DNA of 64,000 nucleotides from Shewanella inventionis (GTDB taxonomy: Bacteria; Pseudomonadota; Gammaproteobacteria; Enterobacterales; Shewanellaceae). Shown here one piece after another: positions 48,292 through 59,720 of the stretch. Each line of letters begins with the position of its first letter. The first letter of the stretch is position 1. The notes below the pieces were generated by a model, which was not told the DNA's origin, ran no database searches, and worked only from the letters and a program-made list of their open reading frames with translations. Where the stretch lies: the NCBI RefSeq assembly GCF_014641855.1, contig NZ_BMII01000025.1, positions 1 through 64,000 on the forward strand. The letters run 5' to 3'. The translations under genes were made by a program, and so were the position numbers.

Positions 48292-49740
48292 TTAAACTGA
48301 CATGCAAATATATTTCATTTCAAGGTATTCTTCGATACCAAACTTAGAGCCTTCGCGGCCTAATCCTGAAGATTTAATACCACCAAAGGGTGCCACTTCA
48401 GTTGAGATTAAGCCGGTATTCACACCCACCATGCCATACTCAAGTGCTTCTGCGACTTTGTACACAAGGGATATATCACGGCCATAAAAATACGCCGCTA
48501 GGCCAAACTCGGTATCGTTTGCTTGCTTAATCACATCATCAACCGTGTCGAACTTAAACAGCGGCGCCAACGGGCCAAAAGTTTCCTCTTTAGCAACCAA
48601 CATTGTCTTATCGACATCGCGTAAAATGGTAGGCTCAAAGAAAAAACCACCTAAAGTATGGGGCTTGCCGCCAACTACAACACTAGCGCCTTTTGCAACG
48701 GCGTCAGCTAAATGGCTTTGCACTTTTGCCACAGCGGCTTGATTGATTAACGGGCCAATATTTACCCCGTCATCTGCGCCGTTACCGACACTGAGCTTGG
48801 CTACCGCTGCTGCAAATTTTTGAGCAAACTGCTCGTACACGCCTGCTTGAACATAAATACGATTAGCACAAACACAGGTTTGGCCGGCATTGCGGTATTT
48901 TGCAATCATGGCGCCTTCAACCGCGGCGTCAATGTCTGCATCGTCAAACACAATAAACGGCGCATTACCGCCTAGTTCAAGTGACAGTTTTTTAAGTGTA
49001 GGCGCGCATTGCTCCATTAACTTAATGCCAACGGCGGTTGAGCCAGTAAACGAGAGTTTACGCACTATTGGGCTTTCGCACAGTGTATTACCAATAGCAA
49101 TAGCGTCACCAGTAACCACACTAAACACACCAGCAGGAATACCTGCACGGTGGGCAAGCTCAGCTAAAGCTAAAGCGGTAAAAGGCGTTTGCGGGGCAGG
49201 CTTAACCACCATAGTACAGCCAGCAGCAAGTGCTGGCGCAGCTTTACGGGTGATCATTGCCGCAGGGAAATTCCACGGTGTAATGGCCGCTGTAACGCCA
49301 ACAGGTTGCTTAATTACCGTTAACCTTTTATCAGCTTGATGCCCAGGGATCGTATCGCCATATACACGCTTGGCCTCTTCTGCAAACCATTCGATAAACG
49401 AGGCGGCATATGTCACCTCGCCTCTGGCTTCAGCTAATGGCTTGCCTTGCTCTGTTGTCATCATGAGCGCAAGGTCGTCGGCATGTTGGTTGATTAATTC
49501 AAACCAGCGCCTCAGCTTTTGGCTGCGCTCTTTTGCAGATAGCGCGCGCCAGGCTGGTAGCGCCTTGTTAGCGGCATTGATAGCGACTTGAGTTTCAGCA
49601 GCGCCCATAACAGGCACATGGCCAATCAACTCTTGAGTGGCAGGGTTGAGGATAGCAACAGTTTCACCACTGTCTGCACCAACCCAAACACCATCGATAT
49701 AACATTGCTCGTGCAATAAACTTGGATCATTTAAAATCAC
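48292..49740 (-). CDS. gabD: NAD(P)-dependent succinate-semialdehyde dehydrogenase
   Basis: 482 residues, the same length as E. coli GabD. It oxidises succinate semialdehyde to succinate. Active-site features: ELGGNAPFIVFDDADID with the catalytic glutamate and GQTCVCANRIYVQ with the catalytic cysteine (about residue 287). No dedicated PuuC-like gamma-glutamyl-aminobutyraldehyde dehydrogenase is in the cluster, so this enzyme or one encoded elsewhere must handle that step. Confidence 0.95.
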   Translation of the reverse strand: MILNDPSLLHEQCYIDGVWVGADSGETVAILNPATQELIGHVPVMGAAETQVAINAANKALPAWRALSAKERSQKLRRWFELINQHADDLALMMTTEQGKPLAEARGEVTYAASFIEWFAEEAKRVYGDTIPGHQADKRLTVIKQPVGVTAAITPWNFPAAMITRKAAPALAAGCTMVVKPAPQTPFTALALAELAHRAGIPAGVFSVVTGDAIAIGNTLCESPIVRKLSFTGSTAVGIKLMEQCAPTLKKLSLELGGNAPFIVFDDADIDAAVEGAMIAKYRNAGQTCVCANRIYVQAGVYEQFAQKFAAAVAKLSVGNGADDGVNIGPLINQAAVAKVQSHLADAVAKGASVVVGGKPHTLGGFFFEPTILRDVDKTMLVAKEETFGPLAPLFKFDTVDDVIKQANDTEFGLAAYFYGRDISLVYKVAEALEYGMVGVNTGLISTEVAPFGGIKSSGLGREGSKFGIEEYLEMKYICMSV

Positions 49741-49812
49741 AACGCACTCCTACTCAATTTGATAAACAACTTAATTCCTTGTAAATAATCTCAACTTAGT
49801 GGTGCGCTTAGA

Positions 49813-51099
49813 CTAAATGCCCAATTTATCGCGCATGGTGTAATACCAGGCCCCTAACGCACTAAAAGGAACACGTAAAGCATGCCCACCAGGGAAGGGG
49901 TAATGAGGTAATGCAGCAAAAGCATCAAAACGGGTTGCCTGACCATTGAGCATTTCGGCAATTAATTTACCCGCTAAATGAGTATAGGTAACACCGTGAC
50001 CACTGCAGCCTTGAGAGTAATAAATGTTATGCCCAATTCGACCCACTTGCGGTAAGCGCGATAAGGTCATTAAAAAGTTACCAGTCCAGGCGTAATCCAC
50101 TTTAACGCCTTTTAATTGCGGAAAGGTATTTAGCAATTTAGGCATAATCAAGGCTTCAACGTTAGCAGGATCGCGAGCGCCATACACAACACCACCACCA
50201 AATATGAGTCGTTTATCTCCACTTAAGCGGTAATAGTCTAGGAGGTAATTACAATCTTCTACACAATAGTCTTGTGGTAACAAGCTGGCAGCAACATCGT
50301 CAGATAAAGGCTCAGTGGTGATAACCTGAGTGCCACAAGGCATTGATTTAGCCTGTAACTCTGGCAACAACTTACCTAAGTAAGCATTGCCCGCCACCAC
50401 CACAAATTTACATTTAACCTGCCCCTTGGCAGTGTGAACCACTGGCGATGCGCCATCGTCGACTTTAATCACTGCCGAGTCTTCAAAAATCAATCCACCC
50501 AATGATTCAACGGCACGGGCTTCACCTAATGCAAGATTGAGTGGATGAATATGACCACCGCTTTTATCGAGTAAACCACCAACGTAGAGATCAGTGTCGA
50601 CCACCTTGCGAATGGCATCTTGATCCATTAGCTCTAGGTGATTGTGATGACCATGAGACTCCCACAATGCTTTTTGAGACCGTAAATGGCCCATTTGCTT
50701 GGCGTTCATTGCGGCAAACACGCCGCCATCTTTTAAGTCGCAGTCAATATTGTACTTAGCAATACGATCACGAATAATTTGGCCGCCTTCAAATGCCATT
50801 TGTCCAAATAATTTAGCCTGCTCTTTACCGACCACTTTTTCGATGCTGTCGATGTCACGGCTAAATGAGTTAACAATTTGTCCGCCGTTACGCCCCGAAG
50901 CGCCCCACCCAATTTTGGCCGCCTCAAGGATAACCACTTTCATACCGCTTTCTAATAAATGCAGCCCAGATGACAGCCCGGTATAACCCGCACCAATGAT
51001 ACAAACATCGGTTTCTATTGACGATTCTAAGCGTGGGCGTTCAACTTTATCGTTAGCCGACGCAGCATAATATGAGCTAGTGTGAGGTGTGGCGGACAT
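49813..51099 (-). CDS. puuB: Gamma-glutamylputrescine oxidoreductase (FAD), paralogue 1
   Basis: 428 residues from the ATG at 51099, with AAAGGAAG upstream. A DAO-family flavoprotein: the FAD motif is DVCIIGAGYTGLSSGLHL and a downstream GWGASGRNGGQIVNSF block is typical of PuuB. It oxidises gamma-glutamylputrescine to the aldehyde, releasing ammonia and peroxide. The first gene of puuB-gabD-gabT; a terminator lies upstream at 51238, so it has its own transcription start. A second copy is at 60500. Confidence 0.9.
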   Translation of the reverse strand: MSATPHTSSYYAASANDKVERPRLESSIETDVCIIGAGYTGLSSGLHLLESGMKVVILEAAKIGWGASGRNGGQIVNSFSRDIDSIEKVVGKEQAKLFGQMAFEGGQIIRDRIAKYNIDCDLKDGGVFAAMNAKQMGHLRSQKALWESHGHHNHLELMDQDAIRKVVDTDLYVGGLLDKSGGHIHPLNLALGEARAVESLGGLIFEDSAVIKVDDGASPVVHTAKGQVKCKFVVVAGNAYLGKLLPELQAKSMPCGTQVITTEPLSDDVAASLLPQDYCVEDCNYLLDYYRLSGDKRLIFGGGVVYGARDPANVEALIMPKLLNTFPQLKGVKVDYAWTGNFLMTLSRLPQVGRIGHNIYYSQGCSGHGVTYTHLAGKLIAEMLNGQATRFDAFAALPHYPFPGGHALRVPFSALGAWYYTMRDKLGI

Positions 51100-51237
51100 A
51101 GCACTTCCTTTATGGGTTCTAAACAAAAAACAACTACTTCATCGTACACTTAAGCCTATTTAAAAACTAGCTTAGAAAACATAATTATTGACACTTTGTA
51201 GAATATATTTAACACCCTAGGCGTTGCTGTAGCAAAA

Positions 51238-51270
51238 AAAAAGCCACACTCAAGGAGCGTGGCTTTTATT
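51238..51270 (-). terminator. Terminator after potI
   Basis: AAAAGCCAC and GTGGCTTTT pair around a CTCAAGGAGC-type loop. The minus strand continues into a long T-run. It separates the pot operon from puuB. Confidence 0.85.
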
Positions 51271-51287
51271 CAATCTACAAGGCGACA

Positions 51288-52103
51288 TTACTCCATCGCT
51301 TCTCTGGATTTTTTTTCTGATCGACGTGCCAAGTACCAAGATAAGAACGCCACCAAGGACACACTTAAAATGATAATCGTCGCCAACGCGTTAATTTTAG
51401 GTGATACCCCTAAACGCACCGACGAGAACACCACCATAGGTAATGTTGTCGAACCAGGACCTGATGCAAAGCTGGCTATCACTAAGTCGTCTAACGACAA
51501 GCTAAACGACAAAAACCAACCAGCAACGAGAGCTGGAGATATCATCGGCACGGTAATCAAAAAGAAGGTTTTTAACCGAGTCGCACCTAAATCCATTGCG
51601 GCTTCTTCAATCGATAAATCCAACTCGCGCAACCTAGACGACACAACAACAGCAACGTATGCAGCACAAAAGGTTGAGTGCGCAATCCACACGGTTACCA
51701 TGCCCCGCTCAGCAGGCCAACCAAGCAAGTCGGCCATTTCAACAAACAGGAGTAACAGCGACAAACCGGTAATCACCTCTGGCATAACCAAAGGAGCGGT
51801 GATCATGTTAGACAAGGTGAGTTTTGCCCACGAGCGACGAAAACGCGTCATCACAAAAGCAGCCATGGTGCCAATAATGACCGCCATTGTGGCACTGTAA
51901 AACGCAACTCTTAAGCTGGTCCACACTGCCTCAAGGATTTGGGTGTCTTGAAACAGTTCACCGTACCATTTTGGCGAAAACCCACTCCATACGGTTACCA
52001 GTTTGGATTCGTTGAATGAGTAAATCACTAAAATAAACATTGGTGCATATAAAAACAGCAAGCCAAACCACAGCATCACTTTAGAGAAACTTAACTTCTT
52101 CAT
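51288..52103 (-). CDS. potI: Putrescine/polyamine ABC transporter permease PotI
   Basis: 271 residues, six membrane segments. The EAA loop is AAMDLGATRLKTFFLITVPMISP. With PotH it forms the membrane channel of a putrescine importer. The start overlaps the potH stop as ATGA, so the two are translationally coupled. The N-terminal VMLWFGLLFLYAPMFILVIYSFNES fits PotI. Confidence 0.93.
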   Translation of the reverse strand: MKKLSFSKVMLWFGLLFLYAPMFILVIYSFNESKLVTVWSGFSPKWYGELFQDTQILEAVWTSLRVAFYSATMAVIIGTMAAFVMTRFRRSWAKLTLSNMITAPLVMPEVITGLSLLLLFVEMADLLGWPAERGMVTVWIAHSTFCAAYVAVVVSSRLRELDLSIEEAAMDLGATRLKTFFLITVPMISPALVAGWFLSFSLSLDDLVIASFASGPGSTTLPMVVFSSVRLGVSPKINALATIIILSVSLVAFLSWYLARRSEKKSREAME

Positions 52104-52999
52104 ACATCGTTCTCCATATTACGTGACTGATAGCGGTGGAATAAGGTAATTGGAATAATTAACAGCGCTAACATTACGATGGCTAACGACGATGCGACTG
52201 GCCAATCACGGTTGTTAAAGAACTCTTGCCACAACACCTTACCAATCATTAATGAATCTGGGCCGCCTAACAACTCAGGGATAACAAACTCACCAACAGC
52301 AGGAATAAACACCAACATTGAGCCTGCGATCACACCGCCCATAGATAAAGGTAAGGTGATTTTCCAAAAGGTATTAAAACTGCTTGAGCCCAAATCAGAT
52401 GCGGCCTCAATTAAGCTTAAATCTAATTTCACCAAGGTGGCATATAAGGGCAAAATCATAAACGGCAAGTAAGCGTAAATAATCCCGATATACACTGCAA
52501 AGTTAGTATTAAGCATTTGAATGGGTTCAGAAATCACCCCTAACCACATTAACGCATTATTGATTAAGCCATTGTTACTTAAAATGCCCATCCAAGCGTA
52601 AATACGAATTAAGAATGACGTCCATGACGGTAACATCACCAATAACAAAAATACGGTTTGCAACCGAGCAGGGGCTCTGGCAATGGCGTACGCCATCGGA
52701 AAACCTAAAATAAGGCAGCCTAATGTAGCGACAAACGCCATTTTTAACGACGTGAGATACGCCATGTAATACATTGAATCTTGCAGTAACAAAAAATAGT
52801 TACTTAAATTCAAAGTAATATTAAGCATCTCGTCGACGTAACTAAAGGTGGCTTCATAGGGCGGAATCGCAATCGCCGCAGACGAAAAGCTCAGCTTTAA
52901 TACAATGGCAAACGGCAGCGCAAAAAACATTAATAACCACAGGTAAGGCACACCCATGGTTAAATAGCGCCCTTTGATTATTTTCAGTGGATTCTTCAT
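52100..52999 (-). CDS. potH: Putrescine/polyamine ABC transporter permease PotH
   Basis: 299 residues from the ATG at 52999, which overlaps the potG stop by four bases; a longer frame from 53056 is rejected. Six membrane segments with EAA loop AASDLGSSSFNTFWKITLPL. Partner of PotI. The N-terminal GVPYLWLLMFFALPFAIVLKLSFS is typical of PotH/PotB-type permeases. Confidence 0.93.
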   Translation of the reverse strand: MKNPLKIIKGRYLTMGVPYLWLLMFFALPFAIVLKLSFSSAAIAIPPYEATFSYVDEMLNITLNLSNYFLLLQDSMYYMAYLTSLKMAFVATLGCLILGFPMAYAIARAPARLQTVFLLLVMLPSWTSFLIRIYAWMGILSNNGLINNALMWLGVISEPIQMLNTNFAVYIGIIYAYLPFMILPLYATLVKLDLSLIEAASDLGSSSFNTFWKITLPLSMGGVIAGSMLVFIPAVGEFVIPELLGGPDSLMIGKVLWQEFFNNRDWPVASSLAIVMLALLIIPITLFHRYQSRNMENDV

Positions 53000-54132
53000 G
53001 AGTTTAATACAACCCCGCTGCTGTCTTCCCAACTGATGTACACCTCTTCCTCCCACGTGGGGTGGTCAGCACGGCGCTCACGGTTAATCATTGAACATTG
53101 CACTATTTGGTTGTTTTTAAGCTTAATGTAATACACAGATAAACCGCCAAGGTAGGCAATATCGTGAACAACACCATGGGCCCAGTTGTATTCACTGGCA
53201 GGTTTTTCTCGGGTAATAATGGTTTTTTCTGGGCGCAATGCTAAAAAGATATTTTTATTTTCAAGGCTAGTTGAAATCCCGTGACCAATATAAAACTCAC
53301 GATCTAATGTTGTTGATTTAATAATGGCATGATCGACTTCGTCGGCAATAATCTCACCTTCAAATAAGTTCACAGTACCAATAAATTCAGCCACCATGCG
53401 GCTCACTGGCGACTCGTAAATATCGGTTGGGCTACCAGTTTGGGCAATCCAGCCTTCATGCATAATAGAAATACGGCCAGCCATGGTCATGGCTTCTTCC
53501 TGGTCGTGGGTTACCATCACGCAAGTTACGCCTACCGCTTCTAAAATATCAACCACTTCTAACTGCATTTGAGTACGCAGCTTTTTGTCTAACGCGCCCA
53601 TTGGCTCGTCGAGCAATAATAATTTTGGACGTTTAGCAAGAGAGCGAGCTAACGCCACACGCTGACGCTGACCACCCGATAACTGATGCGGCTTACGCTT
53701 GCCGAATTTTTCCATGTGCACCAGTTTAAGCATTTCTTTTACACGTACTTCAATTTCTGCTTTTGGCATTTTGTCTTGCTTAAGACCAAAAGCAATATTT
53801 TGCTCTACCGTCATGTGCGGAAACAAAGCATACGATTGAAACATCATATTAATAGGACGTTCGTACGGTGGCATATCAGTTATGTCGACACCATCAAGAA
53901 AAATACGCCCGGCAGTCGGTTTTTCAAAGCCAGCTAACATACGCAGCAAAGTAGACTTTCCAGAGCCTGACCCACCTAACAGAGCAAAAATTTCGCCCTT
54001 GTTAATGGTCAAAGACACATCATCTACCGCACGTACATCGTCAAATAGCTTACTAACGCGATCAATCTTAACCAGGACTTGTTCTTGCGTCTTTGTGCTT
54101 GGTTTATTAGTGACGCCCGAGGTGTTTCCCAT
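52996..54132 (-). CDS. potG: Putrescine/polyamine ABC transporter ATP-binding protein PotG
   Basis: 378 residues from the ATG at 54132 (MGNTSGVTNKPSTK), with GGAG upstream; an in-frame ATG at 54204 lies in the leader. Walker A GGSGSGKST (about residues 54-62), LSGGQRQRVALARSLA, Walker B LLLLDEPMGALD, and HDQEEAMTMA. The C-terminal TOBE domain has VNLFEGEII and RPEKTII. It powers PotFHI. A hairpin at 54259 lies between it and potF. Confidence 0.94.
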   Translation of the reverse strand: MGNTSGVTNKPSTKTQEQVLVKIDRVSKLFDDVRAVDDVSLTINKGEIFALLGGSGSGKSTLLRMLAGFEKPTAGRIFLDGVDITDMPPYERPINMMFQSYALFPHMTVEQNIAFGLKQDKMPKAEIEVRVKEMLKLVHMEKFGKRKPHQLSGGQRQRVALARSLAKRPKLLLLDEPMGALDKKLRTQMQLEVVDILEAVGVTCVMVTHDQEEAMTMAGRISIMHEGWIAQTGSPTDIYESPVSRMVAEFIGTVNLFEGEIIADEVDHAIIKSTTLDREFYIGHGISTSLENKNIFLALRPEKTIITREKPASEYNWAHGVVHDIAYLGGLSVYYIKLKNNQIVQCSMINRERRADHPTWEEEVYISWEDSSGVVLNS

Positions 54133-54258
54133 AATACTGCTCCGCCTTTTGGAGTATGTGTTGCATAACAGTCGAAAAGTGTTGTTACACACACAGTTAA
54201 CCATTGTGTAAACAGGCTAAATTAGCCAAATAAAGTATACAAACAAGTGTAATAAAGT

Positions 54259-54280
54259 AGGGCGAGTTACCTCGCCCTAG
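54259..54280 (-). promoter_or_regulatory. Intercistronic stem-loop between potF and potG
   Basis: AGGGCGAG and CTCGCCCT pair perfectly around TTAC. On the minus strand the following sequence is only weakly T-rich (ACTTTATTAC), so it may be a partial terminator or an mRNA-stabilising stem. Either would give more of the binding protein than of the permease and ATPase. Confidence 0.65.
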
Positions 54281-54289
54281 TGCATCAGA

Positions 54290-55471
<1,182 letters not shown>

Positions 55472-55563
55472 CTACTGAAAGAAATTATCCAATGCTACAA
55501 CTTAACTATGCATCGGTATGATTACAGCAACGGCATCCGCTCCTATAATTTTGCGGATTTTAT

Positions 55564-55603
55564 CAAAAACATTTTCGATTACTAGATCGCAGAAATGTTT
55601 TTG
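55564..55603 (-). terminator. Stem-loop after the aminotransferase gene
   Basis: CAAAAACATTT and AAATGTTTTTG pair perfectly over an 18-base loop. On the minus strand the right arm ends in a short T-run. It lies in the 257-bp gap between the aminotransferase and potF and may end the puuD-puuA-aminotransferase transcript. Confidence 0.55.
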
Positions 55604-55647
55604 GTTAAAAAATCACAAATTTACAATATTCATTCATCACCCAAGTG

Positions 55648-57033
55648 TCACTTATCTTGAACATATTGATATGTATCATTCAACGCTTGGGTTGCCATGG
55701 CCACTAACGCATCTATTTCTGCGTGATTAATGGTCAATGGCGGTGAAATAATCATGGTGTCGCCTACAGAGCGCATCACCAAACCATGCTTTATGCAGGC
55801 GTCGCGACAAAACGTGCCAACACCTACATTTGAATCAAATCGTTGATGCGTGGCTTTATCTTTTACTAACTCAATGGCCGCAACCAAGCCAATACCACGC
55901 ACTTCACCCACTAACGGATGCTCGGCCAATTGCTGCAATGCCGATTGTAAATACGGCGAAGTGTCTTTGGCCACGCGCTCAACGAGCTTTTCTTGCTCAA
56001 TAATACGAATATTTTCTAATGCGGCAGCCGCGGCAACAGGATGCCCTGAGTAGGTAAAACCGTGAGTAAACTCTCCGCAATCTTGCTTTATCACATCGGC
56101 GACGCGATCTGACACTATGACGCCACCCATGGGTACGTACCCCGAGGTCATGCCTTTAGCAATAGAGATTAAATCTGGTTGTAAATCAAAATAATCGGCG
56201 GCAAACCATTTACCAGTACGGCCAAAACCACTAATCACTTCATCCAGAATAAATAAAATATCGTACTTAGCTAAAATACGTTTAATTTCAGGCCAATATG
56301 TCGATGGTGGAATAATCACGCCGCCAGCACCTTGAAAAGGCTCTGCGATAAATGCCGCGACATTGTCTTCACCTAATTCAACAATTTTAGCCTCAAGTGC
56401 TTGAGCCGCTTGCAAACCAAAATCTTCAGGTGATAAGCCTTTACCTTCTGCGTACCAATAAGGTTGGGCAATATGCACAACACCAGGAATAGGTAAATCA
56501 CCTTGCTCATGCATACCCGACATGCCACCTAAACTGGCACCGGCAACAGTAGAGCCATGGTAGGCATTAATACGGCTAATAATGGTTTTCTTATTGGGTT
56601 TTCCTTTAAGATCCCAATAACGCCTCACCATACGCAAATTAGTGTCATTTGACTCAGAACCTGAACCAGTAAAAAACACATTATTCATATGGGGAGGGGC
56701 AAGTGACGCTATTTTTTGCGCCAACTCAATAGCCGGTGGATGTGAACACTGAAAGAAACTGTTATAAAACGGCAATTGCTGCATTTGCTTTGCAACAGCA
56801 TCAACAATGGACTGACGACCGTAGCCAACATTGACACACCACAATCCCGCCATTGCATCGAGCAACTTATGGCCCATGACGTCCCACAAATAAACCCCTT
56901 CTGCACGTTCAATAACTCGAGTGCCCTTTTCAGCTAAGCCTTTCGAGTCGGTAAATGGGTGCATAAAATGGTGCTTATCTGCCGTTTGTAAATCGGCAAG
57001 TTTTTGCTGCTGTTTTAATGATGGTGTTGGCAT
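55648..57033 (-). CDS. spuC: Putrescine--pyruvate/aspartate-type class III aminotransferase (SpuC-like)
   Basis: 461 residues. Class III aminotransferase with [37 protein letters not shown], and the PLP lysine in [19 protein letters not shown] (about residue 290). The length and sequence fit the polyamine aminotransferases (putrescine--pyruvate) of Pseudomonas. It gives a second, transaminase route from putrescine to 4-aminobutyraldehyde. A perfect 12-bp hairpin at 57050-57078 separates it from puuA. Confidence 0.88.
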   Translation of the reverse strand: MPTPSLKQQQKLADLQTADKHHFMHPFTDSKGLAEKGTRVIERAEGVYLWDVMGHKLLDAMAGLWCVNVGYGRQSIVDAVAKQMQQLPFYNSFFQCSHPPAIELAQKIASLAPPHMNNVFFTGSGSESNDTNLRMVRRYWDLKGKPNKKTIISRINAYHGSTVAGASLGGMSGMHEQGDLPIPGVVHIAQPYWYAEGKGLSPEDFGLQAAQALEAKIVELGEDNVAAFIAEPFQGAGGVIIPPSTYWPEIKRILAKYDILFILDEVISGFGRTGKWFAADYFDLQPDLISIAKGMTSGYVPMGGVIVSDRVADVIKQDCGEFTHGFTYSGHPVAAAAALENIRIIEQEKLVERVAKDTSPYLQSALQQLAEHPLVGEVRGIGLVAAIELVKDKATHQRFDSNVGVGTFCRDACIKHGLVMRSVGDTMIISPPLTINHAEIDALVAMATQALNDTYQYVQDK

Positions 57034-57049
57034 ACTTGTATCCTTTCAA

Positions 57050-57078
57050 GCAGATAACAAAAAGTCTTTGTTATCTGC
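57050..57078 (-). promoter_or_regulatory. Intercistronic hairpin between puuA and spuC
   Basis: GCAGATAACAAA (57050-57061) pairs with TTTGTTATCTGC (57067-57078) around AAGTC. No T-run on the minus strand follows closely. It may stabilise the puuA message or attenuate entry into the aminotransferase gene. Confidence 0.6.
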
Positions 57079-57159
57079 ATATCCACAACCAAAAGCACTA
57101 TCTATATTGGCTTTTTAACGTTGACTCTTGTTAATCTCGGTTTTTATACAAAGCGATAA

Positions 57160-58515
57160 TTACACTGTTAGTAATAAAAACTCACGTTCCCACGAGCTCA
57201 CTACACGCCTAAAGTTTTCAAGCTCAGCTTGTTTAACCGCCACAAACCCTGTGGTAAATGACTGGCCTAAATACTCAATACAGGCTTCGCTCTCTTGCAT
57301 AACCATTAGCGCTTCTTCTAATGTGACAGGCAGGTAGTTTTCGTTATTGGTACGGCTTTCATTTGCACGACCACTTACAGGCGTTGATGGGCGTAAGTTT
57401 TTATCCATACCAATAAAACCACATAACAGACTCGCTGCAATCGCCAAGTAGCAGTTAGCATCGGCACCAGGAATTCGGTTTTCGATACGGCGGTTTTGTG
57501 GTGATGATTCAGGAATTCGTAATCCGCAGGTGCGGTTTTCAACACCCCACTCCAAGTTTACCGGTGCAGATGTACCCGGTAAAAAACGACGGAATGAGTT
57601 CGCATTGGGCGCCATGAGAGGTAATAACTCAGGAATATAGGTCTGCAAGCCTGCAATGTAATTTAAAAATAACTGGCTTTGGGTGCCGTCTTCTTTGGTA
57701 AAAATATTTTTACCGGTTTTTTTATCAATCACGCTTTGATGAATGTGCATTGCACTGCCCGGTTCATCGGTAACAGGCTTAGCCATAAAGGTGGCACACA
57801 CATCATGCTTTAGCGCGGCTTCACGTAGAGTGCGTTTAAACACAAACACCTGGTCGGCTAACTCAAGCGGATTACCATGGCTAAAGTTGATTTCCATTTG
57901 TGCTGGACCATCTTCATGGATCAAGGTGTCAATATCTAACCCTTGTGCTTCACACCAATCGTACATGTCTTCAAATAACGGATCGTATTCATTGGCAGCA
58001 TCAATTGAAAACGACTGACGGCCAGCCTCAGGACGGCCAGAGCGGCCAATAGGTGGCTTTAAAGGTAAATCGTGATCATCAGAGCGCTTAGTTAAATAAA
58101 ACTCCATTTCTGGGGCAATAACGGGCTCCCAGCCTTTATCCTCATACATTTTAAGTACTCTTTTGAGCACATTACGAGGCGACAATTCAATAGGATTACC
58201 CATGCGGTCATAACAATCATGAATAACTTGCGCGGTTGCTTCTACTGTCCATGGCAACATGAACACAGCGTTTTCGTCTGGCACACACACAAAATCGATA
58301 TCTGCATCGTCGAGCAACGAATAAAATATTTCATCATCGATATAGTCGCCGGTCACGGTTTGCAATAACACGCTTTCTGGTAGGCGCATGCCTTTTTCAT
58401 CGATGAATTTATCAACTGGCGCAATTTTACCGCGCGCAATCCCTGTCATATCACTGATGACACATTCAACTTCGGTAATTTTTTTTTCTTTTAAAAAAGC
58501 GATTAACTTATCCAT
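57160..58515 (-). CDS. puuA: Gamma-glutamylputrescine synthetase
   Basis: 451 residues from the ATG at 58515, two bases after the puuD stop; the longer frame to 58608 lies inside puuD. A glutamine-synthetase fold enzyme: APEMEFYLTKRS, the ATP/metal block MEINFSHGNPLELADQVFVFK, and NRRIENRIPGADANCYLAIAA. It lacks the regulatory tyrosine adenylylation region of true GS. It joins glutamate to putrescine, opening the glutamylated pathway. The adjacent hydrolase and oxidase support this. Confidence 0.93.
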   Translation of the reverse strand: MDKLIAFLKEKKITEVECVISDMTGIARGKIAPVDKFIDEKGMRLPESVLLQTVTGDYIDDEIFYSLLDDADIDFVCVPDENAVFMLPWTVEATAQVIHDCYDRMGNPIELSPRNVLKRVLKMYEDKGWEPVIAPEMEFYLTKRSDDHDLPLKPPIGRSGRPEAGRQSFSIDAANEYDPLFEDMYDWCEAQGLDIDTLIHEDGPAQMEINFSHGNPLELADQVFVFKRTLREAALKHDVCATFMAKPVTDEPGSAMHIHQSVIDKKTGKNIFTKEDGTQSQLFLNYIAGLQTYIPELLPLMAPNANSFRRFLPGTSAPVNLEWGVENRTCGLRIPESSPQNRRIENRIPGADANCYLAIAASLLCGFIGMDKNLRPSTPVSGRANESRTNNENYLPVTLEEALMVMQESEACIEYLGQSFTTGFVAVKQAELENFRRVVSSWEREFLLLTV

Positions 58516-58517
58516 TT

Positions 58518-59282
58518 TTATCTCACTTGTGTTGCTGCATGTTGCCTGCAAGCTTGCCCGAATGCCTCGAAAATAGCCGAATAAAACGCATTTTCGGTTA
58601 CTTTCCATTCAGGATGCCACTGGACACCTAATGCAAAATTTTTGGCATTTTTCACTGAAAATGCTTCAACTAATCCGTCTGGAGCAAATGCTTCTGGCTG
58701 TAACCCCTCACCTAGACGCTCCACGCCTTGAGTATGAACAGAGTTAACCTCTGCAGTGTCACAGCCCCATGCATCGTGAAGTAGCCCGCCAGCGACCAAA
58801 TTAATTTGATGTGATGGCCCATATTGCACATCAAGAGCAGCATGCTTGTCTTCTCTATGTTCAATATATGTGCCAACTTCATGTAATTTTTGATACAGAC
58901 TGCCGCCATACACCACATTCATTTCTTGAAAGCCACGGCAAATACCCAAAACAGGGATCCCCAAATCAATCGCGGCTTTAATTAACGGTAAGGTTGTAGC
59001 GTCACGCTTGGCGTCATGGTGAGTGCCTTCTTCACTAGGCAAGCCTTGATAATGATGAGGTTCTACATTGGATGGCGAACCTGTAAACAAAATGCCGTCG
59101 AGTCGAGAAAGTAAGCTTTCTGTTGGTAAATCAATACCTAAAGATGGGATAACTAAAGGAAAACCTTTAGCACCATTGACAACACTGAGTAAATATTTTT
59201 CACCCACGATATTAAACGGATGTAAGCCAATTTGATGATTACAGGCTATTACCCCAATAAGAGGAGGACTTGATTGAGACAT
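58518..59282 (-). CDS. puuD: Gamma-glutamyl-gamma-aminobutyrate hydrolase
   Basis: 254 residues. A class I glutamine-amidotransferase-like hydrolase: the nucleophile is in LGICRGFQEMNVVYGG (Cys about residue 114) and the catalytic histidine/glutamate in QWHPEW. It releases GABA from gamma-glutamyl-GABA. First gene of the puuD-puuA unit; the 438-bp gap up to puuR (59283-59720) holds an A/T-rich leader and no firm gene. Confidence 0.93.
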   Translation of the reverse strand: MSQSSPPLIGVIACNHQIGLHPFNIVGEKYLLSVVNGAKGFPLVIPSLGIDLPTESLLSRLDGILFTGSPSNVEPHHYQGLPSEEGTHHDAKRDATTLPLIKAAIDLGIPVLGICRGFQEMNVVYGGSLYQKLHEVGTYIEHREDKHAALDVQYGPSHQINLVAGGLLHDAWGCDTAEVNSVHTQGVERLGEGLQPEAFAPDGLVEAFSVKNAKNFALGVQWHPEWKVTENAFYSAIFEAFGQACRQHAATQVR

Positions 59283-59720
59283 ATCTCACCTTTAGCAAAG
59301 AAGAGTGATGAACTTATTGTTTATGTGTTCATTTTTTCACACACTACACGCATTTTTTTAGCTAGGCAAGAGGAGATAAGATGATAAAAATAAAACCCCA
59401 CAAAAACACATCAGTAACGTTTAACTGACCTCAGTATTAAAATAATTGTCCAGAGTTAAATGGCCATACCATGGTCTACATTGCACCATAATAGTGCTCA
59501 AAATGCACAGTAAAAGGGCTGTCATTGCTTTATATTATTTACACCTTCCTTACCGGCTGTAATGCTATGGCGTCCACTTTATGGAGTAAAAAACGTTATA
59601 CTCATCAACGCATAAATGAGCAAAAAAATGAGTACATCACAGTAAAACAGTGTGAGTTAATTGCAGAAAAGGTGGGGGATAAAAGCGCTTTATTGTCAAT
59701 TATCCCTTTTTGATGATGAG

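Noticed and set aside
47112..49591. Several plus-strand ORFs opposite gabT and gabD
   Set aside because: They are shadows of the high-quality minus-strand genes and have no homology-like features.
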